Positions 34,501 to 46,731 of a DNA stretch of 64,000 bases are shown piece after piece. Both the position numbers and the translations under genes were made by a program. The DNA is taken from the NCBI GenBank assembly GCA_039519185.1, contig CM076848.1, positions 55,206,778 to 55,270,777 of the forward strand, written 5' to 3'. Each line of letters starts with the position of its first letter. The stretch's first letter is position 1. The DNA comes from Astragalus membranaceus. Its lineage: Eukaryota; Streptophyta; Magnoliopsida; Fabales; Fabaceae. The notes below the pieces were generated by a model that did no database searches, was not told the origin of the DNA, and worked only from the letters and a program-made list of their open reading frames with translations.

Positions 34501-36278
34501 TTCTTCCAAGAATATGAGGACCTCTGACTACATGAACCTTCAAGAAAGCAGCCAAGGAAAATGGATGTGAACAGCATTTCTGGAAAAGAAAATTGTGGAA
34601 ATGAGCTACTTGTTTTTGGTGAGTTATTTCACACACATGCTCAAGTCAAACACCATGATTCCTCCATTCAAATCCATAAAGAAATAATATAAAAGATAAC
34701 TACCTGAAAACTGTATTGATGCTAATCTCCAAAAAATTGCCCCATCACCTCACAACGTAAAGAAATACTATAAGGCCCACAAAACCACGGCCACAACCTT
34801 AATAATGATAGTAAGGATCTGACGAGGAACGAAAACACTAAGTATATTACTATTCACCATTAACAGGGAAGAAATTGTACAAAATATCCTAGATGCACAA
34901 TAAATGAACATGAATTCTAAATCTAGGAAATGTATCCTTTACTTTTCAACTTTCATAACTGTAATGTTACAATTAGCAAGTTAACAACAGATTTAAATAG
35001 CATAAAATTAAGTCTAGCAGAATTCTAGAACCACTACTTACAGGCAAAGGAATGCTGGCTTCTTTTAACAATGGTTTAAAACCAGCTGGAGGCTTGTAAC
35101 TGGGATCTAATTTTAGTATTTCACCTGGATATGATTAAGATCAAGATTATTAGGGAATAAGCAGCCTAAAGAACTAAAGGGAATGTATATAAAGGGAAGA
35201 TACACTTTAAGGAAAACGAACCTATCGCTTCCCGCTTTTCAAGTTCGAGCCTTTCTGACTTCATATATCCATAAAGAAACATAAGTAGTTTAATTAAAAA
35301 TAACGAGTAATAGCAATTAAAAGGAAAAGTGTCAATTGTTGTTAACCTTGCCGTTAATTTGAGAGCCAGACTTGCTTTCATCTGGATTCTCATCCACTAC
35401 TGGGGAGTTCTGGGTGTCCCCAATCTCCGGTTTTTCTGATTCTAACTGCTTTGTGATTTGATCCACTCGAATCTATAAAAGGTGTGCAACAAAAGTATCA
35501 CTTATTGACACCTTGGAAACAATAACTCAGAGCAAATTATTCACACAGAAGCACATGCAATACAACCCAAGTGATAAGGGAATTTGAACAGCTTCAACCT
35601 AAAAATGGCGTATTACAACCCGAAATTTGGCTAAAATACTACTTAACTAATTTCAATACAATGATTTTGATACAAGTAAAATATTTACTGTGTATCTCAC
35701 AATATTATATATTATGGGTTTGAGCCAGTAGCAAAGCACCAGCAGGAAGGGGTGCCATGAGATAAGATTAATCCCACATCCGAACGAAGTGAGGAAACCT
35801 CACAAAAAGGCATAAAGGGTGGTAACACATGAACGCTTTAATCAAAACTTACAAAGAAGTGTAAATGTTAACCTTATTATAGAATATTTGCAAGGAAGTA
35901 TAATGAAATAAGAAATAAAAAAGGGTATACAACCGTAAAAATGCTATACGGAAAATGATTAGAAAGGATTCCAAAGAACACCTGCAAAGCCAAAGCCTTT
36001 GCCCTCCTGACAGAGGTATCCTGTGTCAGATCAGGGCCCCATCTCGATCTCCTCTCAATTTGATTTGAATTTTCTTCATTGATGACTCCAGTGAACCCAT
36101 CTTTTTTAGCCCCTCGGAAAATGGGGACCAATGACCCTGATAATTTGTTTTTGGGGATGACAAATCCAGACTTGGTAGAAAATTTAGAGAGCTTTTGGCC
36201 ACTAGTGGATACTGCAGATGAAGCTCCAGACATCTTGTGAGGTTCAGAAGCAGAAGTTGAACCAAACTCTGCCGTCAT
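31557..36278 (-). CDS. SF1/BBP-like KH-domain RNA-binding protein, about 805 aa
   Basis: The coding exons are 35982-36278 (coding part), 35347-35472, 35222-35258, 35042-35124, 33739-33816, 33555-33608, 33285-33431 and 31557-33152. Every junction has GT-AG and the frame holds throughout. Near residue 85 is RRSRWGPD, like the UHM-ligand tryptophan motif of SF1. Residues about 155-180 (LELEKREAIG, then LDPSYKPPAGFKP) precede a KH domain at about 182-270 with the GxxG loop in GLILGPEGDNQKRLE. This order matches SF1/branchpoint-bridging proteins, but the zinc knuckles and RRM of the main plant SF1 are absent. The 531-residue last exon is rich in Pro, Gln, Ser and Met. Inferred role: nuclear pre-mRNA binding. 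A 5' UTR exon probably lies at about 37120-37205. The donor after 33285 lies in a GTAACT repeat (see findings). Confidence 0.85.
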
Positions 36279-36298
36279 TCTCTTATCCAGTTCCAATC

Positions 36299-37205
36299 AC
36301 TGTGCACATATGAGGTGAACATTATAAAAGATTAGTGGTAACAACAGATTCAATGTCCAAATAACACAAATCACTTTGTCGTTAGCCACTAATATACACT
36401 AAATACTTTCATCATACAACTTGTGAATAGCAATACCGAAGAAGTAACATATAATCCCCTATGTAGAATATCACAAGTAGATATTTATCTTAACATCTAT
36501 ATTCTTACTGACAGCACTTTGTTCAGAGGAATAATGTGCTTACATTTGTTAAACGTATGAAAATGTTTCAAATCTTGTTGAGCAATTCGCATTTATCTTA
36601 AGACGCTCATCACTCCGTCTTATCAAATTTCTAACAGTTTGCTTCCTTGTAATTTCAAGACTTCCAAAGATACATTTAGCTACAAATTTGTGATCTCCTA
36701 CTACTCTCCCTACCAGCAAATTAGTTCATGTGGATATTTGTATTTCCTGATCTGACCTGAGCACAGAATCCTCCACTTTATTACTACTGAACGAAATTAA
36801 AACCTCGAATTGTCCTCCAAAAAGTGAAATTCTAAACTATAATTTCCCACCAATGCTGAAATTGGAATCAGGAGCAGTAGCAGCAGTAACAACAACAACA
36901 ATAACAACAATGACAATGACAATAGCAGTAACAATATTGATAATAATAAAGCAATAAAGACGATATGGAAGCAGATTGCAAAAAGCATAAGTTGGAAAGG
37001 ATTCATGAAACACAAATGGAATGAATAAACAACAGAGCGAGCACGCATGAAAATGAAAACGATAAGAAATTAGTGAGTGGATGCAAGTGACCTAAATAAC
37101 AGGAAATGAAAAGCGATGAACCTGAGATCTGAATTGCGTTTGCCACTCGTAACTGATTCCTTGTGTCGTAGTATTGCATAGCCATACGCAACGCAACAGT
37201 TTAAA
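36299..37205 (-). other. 5' UTR intron and leader exon of the KH gene
   Basis: The coding exon is preceded by an acceptor (GTGCACAG before 36299) and 21 nt of leader, so the start is in a later exon. A likely leader exon at about 37120-37205 ends CAGATCTCAG before GTTCATC. The intron holds an interrupted AAC/AAT/GAC-type microsatellite at 36868-36960. The stretch 37206-37660 is likely promoter, with no clear TATA box. Confidence 0.45.
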
Positions 37206-37669
37206 AGAGAAATGGAATGGGAAGTAGCTGTTCAACAAAAACCCTCTCCTAGTACTTCTTTTCTACAAACCTCCCTACTCGTGTTTCTTTTTCTTTTTTT
37301 ATTATCTTTTTTTATTATCTAAATAAATGGAGCATTTGTAAAAAAAAATGTAAATGCAGTATTTATTACACACTAAATGAGGTATATAGATACCCTTTTT
37401 GAAGAATTCATGTTGGAGAGATATAGATACTCAGATTAAAATATTATTAATTTACTTAACAAAATAGTGGACGAGGTTATAGTTACGGCGGATAGTGGAT
37501 AAGTTAGATGATAGCGGATAGCTGATAGCGACTAAACTAGTTTTTTTTCTTTTTTTTTTCGATAATTGATAGCGACTGAAGTGTTTGGTAAAATTAACGG
37601 CCGAACTAGTTGATAAATGTAAAATGATGTGTTAATTAATGGTTAGAATTATTTAATTAATATAAACTA

Positions 37670-38800
37670 AGCTTAATTACAGTTTTGGCCCCCTTATTTT
37701 CACCAACTCATGATTTTAGTCCCCCAAAATTTTTTTTCCAGAAATTTAGTCCCGCTATTTTCACTAACTCACGATTTTAGTCCCCAAGAATTTTTTTCAC
37801 AAATTTAGTCCTCCTATTTTCACTAACTCACGATTTTAGTCCCTCGGGATTTTTTCACGAATTTAGTCCCCCTATTTTCCTAATTTGTAAAATTAAAGTG
37901 CCCCTCTAATTTGGTCAAAATTGGCGTTGAGTTGTTAGTCACTTGTCCTACATGGCTGATACACTGACTTGCCTTGTTGAAATTTAAACATAAAAATTAT
38001 TATTATTATTACAACAATTGTTTTTCAATTATTATATTTAATTAAAAATTCCATATCTCACCCAAGCAAACCCAACATCGTTCCTTCAAAAGCAAACTAA
38101 TTGGAATTTGTGAACAGTAGATATAATCACGCGCAGATAACTGAGTTTATTAAGAACGTTGTCGTGGATTTGGTCCTGTTATTTGTATGAAAATGTTTTT
38201 TTGAGAGATTCAAAACTCACTTTGATAGTCAAGTATATCTAATCAAGAAAATTTGAACTCCAAATTCCCAAGAATATTGTTCTTTATTAACTTTTTTTAG
38301 TGAACTTTTCAACTTTTATAAAACTATTCTTCTTTTGGACAAAAAAACAAAAGTATAATCAAACATTCTTAGAGGCAATATTGACGTTTATATGGTTTGC
38401 TTTTGAATGAACGATGCTGGGTTTGGGTTCGGGAAGGGAGAAGAAGTATCGAATAAAGAAGATGAAATTTTTATTTATTAAATATCATAATTAAAAAATA
38501 ATTTTTGTAATAATAATAATAATAATAATAATAATTTTTATGTTTAAATTCCAACAAGGCAAGTATTGTGTCAGCCACGTAGGATAAGTGATGGACAACT
38601 CAGTACCAATTTTGACCAAAATAGAGGGGGGCTTTCCTTTTACAAATTAGAAAAATAGAGACTAAATTCGTGAAAGAAAATCTCGGGGGACTAAAATCGT
38701 GAGTTAGTGAAAATAGATGGACTAAATTCGTGAAAAAAATTATTGGGAGACTGAAATCGCGAGCTGGTGAAAATAGGGGGACCAAAACTGTAATTAAGCC
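37670..38800. mobile_element. Mutator-type foldback element, 1131 bp
   Basis: The ends AGCTTAATTACAGTTTTGG and CCAAAACTGTAATTAAGCC are inverted, with a near-matching 9-bp duplication (TATAAACTA at 37661-37669, TGTAAACTA at 38801-38809). The TIRs are several hundred bases long and include inverted AAACATAAAAATTATT blocks (about 37988 and 38530). The left arm has three tandem copies of a TTTTCAC..ACTCA..GATTTTAGTCCC-like unit. No transposase is present. Confidence 0.85.
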
Positions 38801-38945
38801 TGTAAACTATGTTTAATATGTGTAAATTATTTTACTATAAATTCATGATAACTAAATTAATTATTACGGTATTTAGAAATCAATTTTTTTAAATTAATAT
38901 TTTGATAAACTAATTTATATATGGCATTACATACACAAATAAAAA

Positions 38946-39280
38946 TGTTCAGTACCTAGCAGCGCTGCGGTGACTGCTGTTGGTAGGCCTCTTGCATTCC
39001 GAGCGGAGTGTTGAAAGGATCACGGGTGGGGCACCTGCAATGCCACTTCGACGCCCAAGTCACTATAGGGAATAATAGAGTAGTGTGATCTAGGAATGAG
39101 AATGTACCTATTTATGGCAATGTGAGCCAGTATTTATAGAGATTCGTGCAGGATCGGATGAATCTGAGTCATCCAAGCGTAAGAGCCACAAGTGGGCTGA
39201 TTTATTGTGGATATGGGTCAAAAGGATTGGCCTTATCCATGTCTAATTGTTGAATGGGCCTCTTGGTCCAGTCCAAAACA
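38946..39280 (-). mobile_element. 3' LTR of the 8.1 kb element
   Basis: Near-identical to 46732-47084 but lacking an 18-base segment around TTTGAGTCGTTAGATCGA that is present in the right copy near 46939-46957. Confidence 0.88.
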
Positions 39281-39601
39281 GTTGCCCCCCAAGCCGAGAT
39301 AATTATTCCGAAGGATGATCTTGGCTTGAAGTCTTTGCTAACATTGTACCTGCCGGCTAATCCGCCTCTGCAGGTTGTCTCGGGTCGTCCCGACGGGATG
39401 GCTTGTTGCTGCCGACAATGTCATTGCTCCCGGAAGCACCTGATAGTCTGTGTAACGAGGCGTCTTCTTATCGCCTAGTAACTGTTTCCATGGCTTTGGT
39501 TAAGGAAGTGAATTCTCACCCTTTGAAAAACCTAACTCACTCCACGGGAGAGGGGGAGGCGAGACCCAAAGAGTGAGAAAGAGGGAGAATATGACTGAGA
39601 C

Positions 39602-40458
39602 CATGGTTGTTAAACTCGAGAGTCTACATAGACTCGTGAGGGGACCGTAGACTCGTAAGAGTTTATGAACAAAAAAAATTACACTAAAAAAATCGGTAAA
39701 ATAATTACTGTAATGTCAAATAGTATCAAACTATCAATAACAATAAAGATATTTCATCAATACATAAATATGGACTTACCATGTCATTATATGCCACAAG
39801 ATGATTTCAAATACTTAAGCATGTACAAAGATAATGACAATAATTAATAATACACTTGATTCAGTAGCTTTAGAACATTAATACTAATTCAAAGAGCAAT
39901 AACACAGTAGTTTTAGAGCAATAACACTAATCCAGCAATAATAATACTTGATTCAAAGAGCAATAAGACTATCCTTTTACTAATTCTAATTCAGCAATAA
40001 TACAATAATAAGTGAAAACATATTTAAATGACTTTAATTTATTGAGTGTTTTTGTTATTAAAATTTGTTGAAAACACATTTAAATGTATTTTTTATATGC
40101 TACTGACAATATGTGATTGTATTATATATTTATTTTATTTTTATAAATATTAATATTTTAGATGTTATTAATTTACAAATTATTTTGGGTTATGGAGGTG
40201 TTAAAATGATATCTATATTTAAAATGGGCTTTAAAAATGAAAAAAACTGATTTTGGGCTTGTTTACTCGCATACACCCCCTGCTTTGCTGATTACACCCC
40301 TGATTGTGGTAGATTCGATAGAATCGCTTCAGACTCGCGAGTCTATCCGAGTCTACCTGAGTCTATCCGAGTTTACCAAAATTGCGATTCTACATGAAAT
40401 TTGACTCGTTTTGGGGGAGTAAACTCGTACGTGTTGATTCACGAGTTTGACAACCATG
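39602..40458. mobile_element. hAT-type non-autonomous element, 857 bp
   Basis: The inverted ends CATGGTTGTTAAACTCG and CGAGTTTGACAACCATG carry an 8-bp duplication ACTGAGAC (39594-39601 and 40459-40466). Sub-terminal GACTCG/CGAGTC words are repeated on both sides. The AT-rich centre has no transposase. Confidence 0.88.
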
Positions 40459-41039
40459 ACTGAGACCCCAAGGTCCCCTGCTTGCGCTTGTCTCCGTGTC
40501 TGGTGGCTGACACCATAGGGTCTCACTCAGCTGCTTACTTGCTATGCCTGCCTTGGTGCCTGATACCTGAGACCTCGTGGTCTCTTGCCTGATGCGTGAG
40601 ACCTCATGGTTTTATTCGCGCTGCCTGAGACCTCATGGTCTCATGCCTTGTCGATGAATTCGCGCCTGTGCGCCTTTTCCTTGGACCTTTGATTGAGTGG
40701 AGAGTTTAAGGTAGACAAGTTGGTCTTTCCTTGATCATTGTAATGCACCAAAGATTAAGTATGAGATGCAAAAACCCAATCTTTTTGAATTGGATTGGAT
40801 CCCCCTTTTGCTTTGGCTTGCCACCTGCTTGTCTGCCATGGCAGGCCGCACTGAGTCTAATTGTCTCTTTGTAGTTGCATTTTTTCCCACTTCCTTGTGG
40901 ATAATAACTTTTCGTCTACTGTAAATATGTGAGCTTCTGTCGATTGAGCCTTTTGCAAAATTTCATTGATTCGTGACCTGAGACTAGCTCGACGCATTTA
41001 AGCAAGCTGGGGAGTGAGATACTTTTCCTCAAGATCGCC

Positions 41040-41560
41040 CCAGACTCTTCTTTCATTCAACGTATCTTGGCGATCTGAGGTGTGGAGATTTTCCCTCAAC
41101 TTGACGCAGGCGAGCAAAGTGAGGCGTGGTGATTCCCCTTAGACTCGACGCAGGTGAGCAAAGTGAGGCGAGGCGAGTGTACCTTGAACTCGACGCAAGT
41201 GAGCAAGGTGAGGCGAGGCGTTCTTCTCTCTCTTCGACGCATTTCATCACTTTGAGTCGAGATCTGCGCCTAGTAATTCGACGCATTTCATCAGTTGGAG
41301 GCGAGATCTCCGCATTTCATCTCTTTGAAGCGAGATCTGCCTTGCACTCGATGCATCTCATCATTTTGAGGCACGACGAATCTCTTCTCTTCATGCGACG
41401 CGTCTTGGTCTTTTGAGGCGCGAAGGCTCTTTGTAATTTTGCTCCATCCTCTTCTCTTTGTGCGACGTGTCTTCTCTTTCTAAGTCGTGAAGAGCCTTTC
41501 AAATTCGTTCCAGATTTTTCTCTCCTCGCGACGCATCTTTGGCTTTTGAGGCGTCTGTAT
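41040..41560. repeat. Degenerate tandem repeats rich in GACGC and GAGGCG
   Basis: Repeated units such as GACGCAGGTGAGCAAAGTGA and GACGCATTTCATC..GCGAGATCT alternate with GAGGCG words. They lie in the interior of the 8.1 kb element, and the short open frames here are repeat artefacts. Confidence 0.7.
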
Positions 41561-42222
41561 GTTGTTTCGAAACTTCGGAGTCTTAGATCTTCACCCCACA
41601 GGTTCCAATTTTAATTCGAACCTTTAAACTCGTGTATTGAAAAATTTGTTTCTTTCTTTGGGTCTTTAGACTTGAGGCATGAGATTTTGCAACGTCTTTC
41701 AACAATTTTCATGCCTTCGTAGGCGTCCTGTTGCCAGGGACCCGGGACACAAGACTGTTGCCGCAACGCCCGAGACCAACAAATCTCGTTCCCCCCAGCA
41801 TCTTTCTTCCGTATCCGTACAACATGTTTGTGGGTAGGAGACAAGTGCATTTCGTCCTGGGACGTAACTCGCAGTTTCGACCTTCAAGACATCAGAATTG
41901 GGTTTTGAGCTTATCAGAAGAACTTTAGCTCTGCTTCTTAGCTTTCCAACGCATGCTCGCGCACCTTAATCGGATAGCCACAGACGAAGTTATGGTCTGC
42001 AAAATAGACAGCATTTCGCCTAGGCATGACATAGTGGGATCTCGCCCTTGTTCCTCTCAGCGCCTAGCAGCGCGTCTGGTGTCTGTGACCTCATGGTCTC
42101 ACGCCCACTTGATTTTTGCGCCGGTGTGCCTTTTCGTTGGACATATGATTATTTTCGAGTAGATAGTCACCAGGTTTGGCTCGTGCTGGGTTACCGGCGT
42201 TTGCTTGGACTCTTTGTAATGA

Positions 42223-42451
42223 AGTACACCCTTGGCACAATTTACCGGGACTCGGCCTGGATAGAACTCGTCCAACGGGGTTGTGACCACCAAGGTAAGC
42301 TTAAAGTATACCCTTGGCATAGTTTACCAGGACTCGGCCTGGATAGAACTCGTCCAATGGGGTTGTGACCACCAAGGTCAGCTTAAAGTATACCCTTGGC
42401 ACAGTTTACCAGGAATCGGCCCGGATAGAACTCGTCCAACGGGGGTTGCAA
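42223..42451. repeat. 82-bp tandem repeat, about 2.8 copies
   Basis: Units start AGTACACCCTTGGCA, AGTATACCCTTGGCA and AGTATACCCTTGGCA at 42223, 42305 and 42387. Each contains CGGCCTGGATAGAACTCGTC or a close variant. Confidence 0.9.
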
Positions 42452-42481
42452 CATGTTCAAAGTCGCTTCGACGAAGCTAGC

Positions 42482-45101
42482 TGTAACACCCAAATAATTT
42501 AATTAATTTATTTAATTAAATTATTAGGGATTTATTTTATTTAGTGATTTAATTAAATTTAGAAAATAATTGAGTGGGTGCATATTATTATTTAGGGCAT
42601 GATGTTGGCTTGGAGCGCACATAGGGCTTGAGTTGGATAAGCCCATGACCCAATACCCAACATAGGCGAGTTTGGCTAAGTGAATGGGGTTAGGGTTTGA
42701 GGCTTGGCATTGGCGAAATCCCTAGAGAGAGTGGAGAGAGTGAGCCGTTTTGGAGAGCAAAGGAAAGGAGAGAAAACGCAAAACTTCAAGAAAGAAAGAA
42801 GAAGGAAGGGCGAGGATCAAGAAGAGAATGGGGCCTCCATTGTTGCTGAATTTTTGGTGGTGATTTCCTCTCAAGAACTCCTACTTCTTCTAACATAAGG
42901 TAAGGGGGGATCATCTTTCTCTATAATAGATTGTGTGATGGGTTTTAGGATGGGATTTAGCCTAGATCTATCCATATTATTGTTGATCCTTAATCATTGC
43001 TATCTTGATGAATATATGCGACTTATGATCTTGGTGATTGCTTGATGTTTATGTGTTTTTGATTATATTCATGTTGATTGAGATTAATGATATGATCATA
43101 TATGTGTTGTTGAATTCACTGTTTTGAGATGTTCTGACATAGGTTTAGTATTTCAGTGACTGAGAACGTTTTACTAATTGAAAATTATGTGGTTTGTCAT
43201 TTCGAAAACTTGATTGAATGCTTGTTAATTTGACGCTGGTTTGGTTGCGTTTAGAGCTGTGAAGATCGAGTTATGAATTCCACAAGTTAGGGTAATATTC
43301 TGGAAGCATTCTGGACATAGGTTCGGTATTTTTAAAACTGGGAACTTTCTATTCGTCAAAAAATTATGGGACTTTTTTTGTTAGAAAACAGACTTAATTT
43401 TGGTCACTTTGGCACTGGTTTGGTTAAATTTGGAGTAGTGTAGCTCGAGTTATGAGCGTCCCAAGTCAGGTCAAATTTCTGGACTTAAACTAGGTATAGG
43501 TTCAGTGTTTCAGGTCTTGTGTCTTCAATTGAACTCTGATTTGAACGATTCTTTTTCCATTAGAAACTATACTCAAATTGATTTTGTTAAGGCTAAGGTT
43601 TTGTTCCATTTGGTCAAGTGTAAGTCAGTTTAGAGTGATTTGAAGTGAAAGGACAGAATCTGTCCAGTCTGGGAACCATTCGGGTTGTTTCTAAAAACTG
43701 TACTAACTGGCTCATTGTTTTGAAACTTTAAATATATGTTCAGAAACTACACATCTGTAGCTTTCCAACGAGGGGTCTTTTGTAATTTTTCGATGTCGTT
43801 AACTATTTTAACTAATTCGCCGAATTCTGGCTGCCGTGTTCGCGTAGCCCAGGGTGTCGCTGTTGTTCCCAAATTTGTTTTTCGAATATCTTTTGACTCG
43901 GGACTCCGTTTTAGGCGTTTCAAAATGTTTTGGAAAGCTTATTCAGACGCCCATCTGAATATTCTAATTTGGGGCTCAGTAAAGTATTTTCTGGAAGAAA
44001 TGTTGATGATTAACTCAAACCCTAAAAGTTGTCATTTTGAGAAAATGTCGAGTCGCAATCATTTTGGAAAATGAATCATTCTGAGGAAAAATATGTTAGT
44101 TGCTGTTGTATGGACGCCCGTGTGGCTGTCCCGGTTGAATAATGAAATTTTATGAATAAAGTGACGAAAATGCCCTTGGTGGCCAATGTGTGAGTGTCTT
44201 GACGATGATGCCCTTAGTGGCTAGTTTTGTTGACAAAAATGCCCTTAGCGGCCAATGGGTGAGTAACATGATTAGCGATGATGTGATATAATTGGCGATG
44301 ATGTGATATAATTAGCGAAGATGATTAGCGGTGATGATTAGCGGTGATGATTAGCGATGATGATTAGCGATGATGATATAAATACTGAGGTGATATTTTT
44401 AGCGATGATGGGATATAATTGATGATGATGATGTAATGTGATTGATGCATGTTCATAGTGTCGCATGCATCCATGTGCATTCAGCGGTGATGTAGGCTTC
44501 GGCCATGCGGTGAGTAGGCTTCGGCCAAAGCGGTGATGTGCCCTCAAGGCTTATTGCGGTGATGATGGATCCACATGTATATATTGCATTCTCATACATC
44601 TACATGCCATAGTGACGGATTGCCTTAATGAGTGACTTTCGAGTGATTATGTGATGACTGTAGTATGGTTGTTCTAGTCCTGTAATTCTAGCCTGAGACT
44701 TATCACATGTTCTATTATATGGTTAGATTGAACTCACCCTTTCTCTGTTGAATGTTACCCTACGTGGTAACTGCAGGTGATCACGAGTGAAGGTATTCGT
44801 ACTCTTCACTATTTGGAGTCGGGTCGTCATGCTCTGATACGTAGCACTCAGTGGGGAGGGATGTACCTTAGTTTTCTGATGACTGTTTAACTGTTATGAT
44901 TCATCGATGATTTAATGATTTTCCGCTGCTTGAATAAATGAGAATTTAAGTGCTATGTATTAGCTTTTCGGAAAATGACGTAATTAAGCTATTAGCGTTT
45001 TGACGAAAATGTGACACTCCTCTTGTTGAAAATAAAAGAAAAAGATTTTTGTAAACTCTTGTTTTATAATAATAAATAACGGGTAGAAAAGGGGTGTTAC
45101 A
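42482..45101 (+). mobile_element. Solo LTR (TGTAACACCC family), 2620 bp
   Basis: The ends are TGTAACACCC and GGGTGTTACA, with the 5-bp duplication CTAGC (42477-42481 and 45102-45106). No internal region is present. It shares the GGCTTCGGCC, CCCTCAAGGC and CTCTGATACGTAGCAC blocks with the other two copies. It carries repeats of TGCCCTTAG(T/C)GGC and GCGATGATG words at about 44165-44420. Confidence 0.9.
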
Positions 45102-45595
45102 CTAGCCAGCTGGCTCGTGCCTCGGTTTATAGGAAAGCGCAAACGATCGTAGCATCGATCTCATGCTTCCCCTTTCTACCGTCAGGATTAGGCGTCATGC
45201 CCCTTGCTATTGCCTCGGGGCTTGATTTGCTTCGCTGCATATAACAATGAGAATTTATAAAAGATCAACCTGGTTTACGGCAGTTAGCGTTATGTTTTTT
45301 TAGTGACATCTCGCGCCTTGCTTTAACACTGCTGATCTTTGCCTGCGCGTCCTTGGAAGAGATCGGGCATCTGAGGCCCGAGGTGGTGCTCTCGCGAGGC
45401 GCCCCTTTGGTTTCGCACCTGAGATAATCCTCTTCGCACCCTTTTATGTTTTCTTAGTGACTGCTCCGCCGCGCAACTCGTGACTGAGCGCGGCGCTTCT
45501 CGCGCGAGACTGCTACGCTGCGCAACTCGTGATTCCGCAAATCCTCTCCTTGGATTTTTGTGAGAATTAATAGAGTTTCAGCTATTTTTATGCTC

Positions 45596-46573
45596 TTAAT
45601 GGGAGTGTTGAGCCGGAGCGTCGTAGCTCTGCCGCCAACTCTTAATGGGAGTGCGGGAAATTTGTCTGACCCTGGAAGGTGAGTTGTGGGGAGTCCAACT
45701 CGTGTTGCTCCAAAGTCTCGAGTCAGCTGCGGACTGGCTGTGTCGGGGGTTAGGTTCATCATCTGCTTTAGGCATCTTGGTGCGCTTCTTCAGCTTCCTG
45801 GCTAGGATGTCATCGCCTCCATCTTCCTCACTGTCTAGGCCGTACTGAGTACCTAGGTCGGCCAAGTTCACCTCAGTTTCCTTGCCTATCTTCTTGTGTG
45901 GTTCTTTAACTCCCCCAGCCTCTTGTAAATTCTTCATGCTCGGGTAGTAGCATTTGCGGGTTGCTCCCAAGTCAGCTTGCAGGGTTACAATCCTGTTGTC
46001 CAAGGAGTAAAACTTCATCTTTAGATGTACAGTTGAGGTTACTGCTCCCAGCCTGCCTAGTGTCGACCTCCCAATTATACACTGGTATATTGATTTGCAT
46101 GGAAGGACTAGGAAGGGGGTCTTTACGGTTCAACGCAGCAGTTGTTCACCATCCGGGTCTACATAAGTGACCATCAGTTCGACATGGCCAAGTGGCTCGA
46201 CTGTTGATCCATTGAAACCAGTCAGTGGAGTTCCATGGTAAGGAGTGACGTCATCAGTAGAGATGTGCAACACTTTAAGCAAGTCCTCCAAGATGATGTC
46301 AGCGGAGCTACCTTGATCGACCAGCATCCTTCGCACTTTGACATTGGCCATGACAGCGGAGATCAGTAGTGGAACGTATTTGTTGGGTTTTCCATCCAGG
46401 AGATCTTGGTCTCCAAAGGTTAGGGGTGGCCTGGATGGTCCCTCCATGGGATTCGAAGTTGAAAGGCGCGACGCATGCGTGAAGAGGCGCGATGCGATGC
46501 AGGTGTGAAGAGGCGCAATGCAATGCAGGTGTGAAGAGGCGCGACGCGACGCAGGCTGGAAGAGACGCGACAC
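45596..46573 (-). pseudogene. Gag-protease-like fragment of a Ty3/gypsy element
   Basis: The frame at 46130-46573 contains KYVPLLISAVMANVKVRRML, then VDQGSSADII, an aspartic-protease-like DxGSSADI motif typical of plant Ty3/gypsy elements. After a break, 45596-46018 continues with LGATRKCYYPSMKNL and an acidic stretch. The N-terminal part is encoded by a 26-bp tandem array and is not real protein homology. No RT follows. Confidence 0.65.
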
Positions 46574-46620
46574 GACGCAGGCTTGAAGAGGCGCGACGCG
46601 ATGCAGGGGTGAAGAGACAC
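46462..46620. repeat. 26-bp tandem repeat, about six copies
   Basis: Units such as GCAGGTGTGAAGAGGCGC plus eight variable bases repeat at 26-bp spacing (46473, 46499, 46525, 46551, 46577, 46603). All three plus and minus frames stay open because 26-bp units avoid stops. Confidence 0.88.
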
Positions 46621-46731
46621 GTCAATGCTTCGGACCCGGGGTCTGCCTCGGGGTGCCATCGGAATGCAAGAGAAAACTCTCAAGAGATTGAAATGAGGTG
46701 AAAGCTAGACAGCTCCCACTGTGGTCGTCAA

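Noticed and set aside
31557..36278. Identity as RIK (RS2-interacting KH protein)
   Set aside because: The SRWGPD motif, the segment before the KH domain and the long Pro/Gln-rich tail fit an SF1/BBP-like protein better than the RIK layout I remember.
40981..41560. Possible small genes among GC-rich short open frames
   Set aside because: All frames consist of degenerate GACGC/GAGGCG repeats in the interior of an LTR element.
45454..46018. An intact host protein gene on the minus strand
   Set aside because: It continues from a retroviral-type protease fragment within clear LTRs and contains a frame break.
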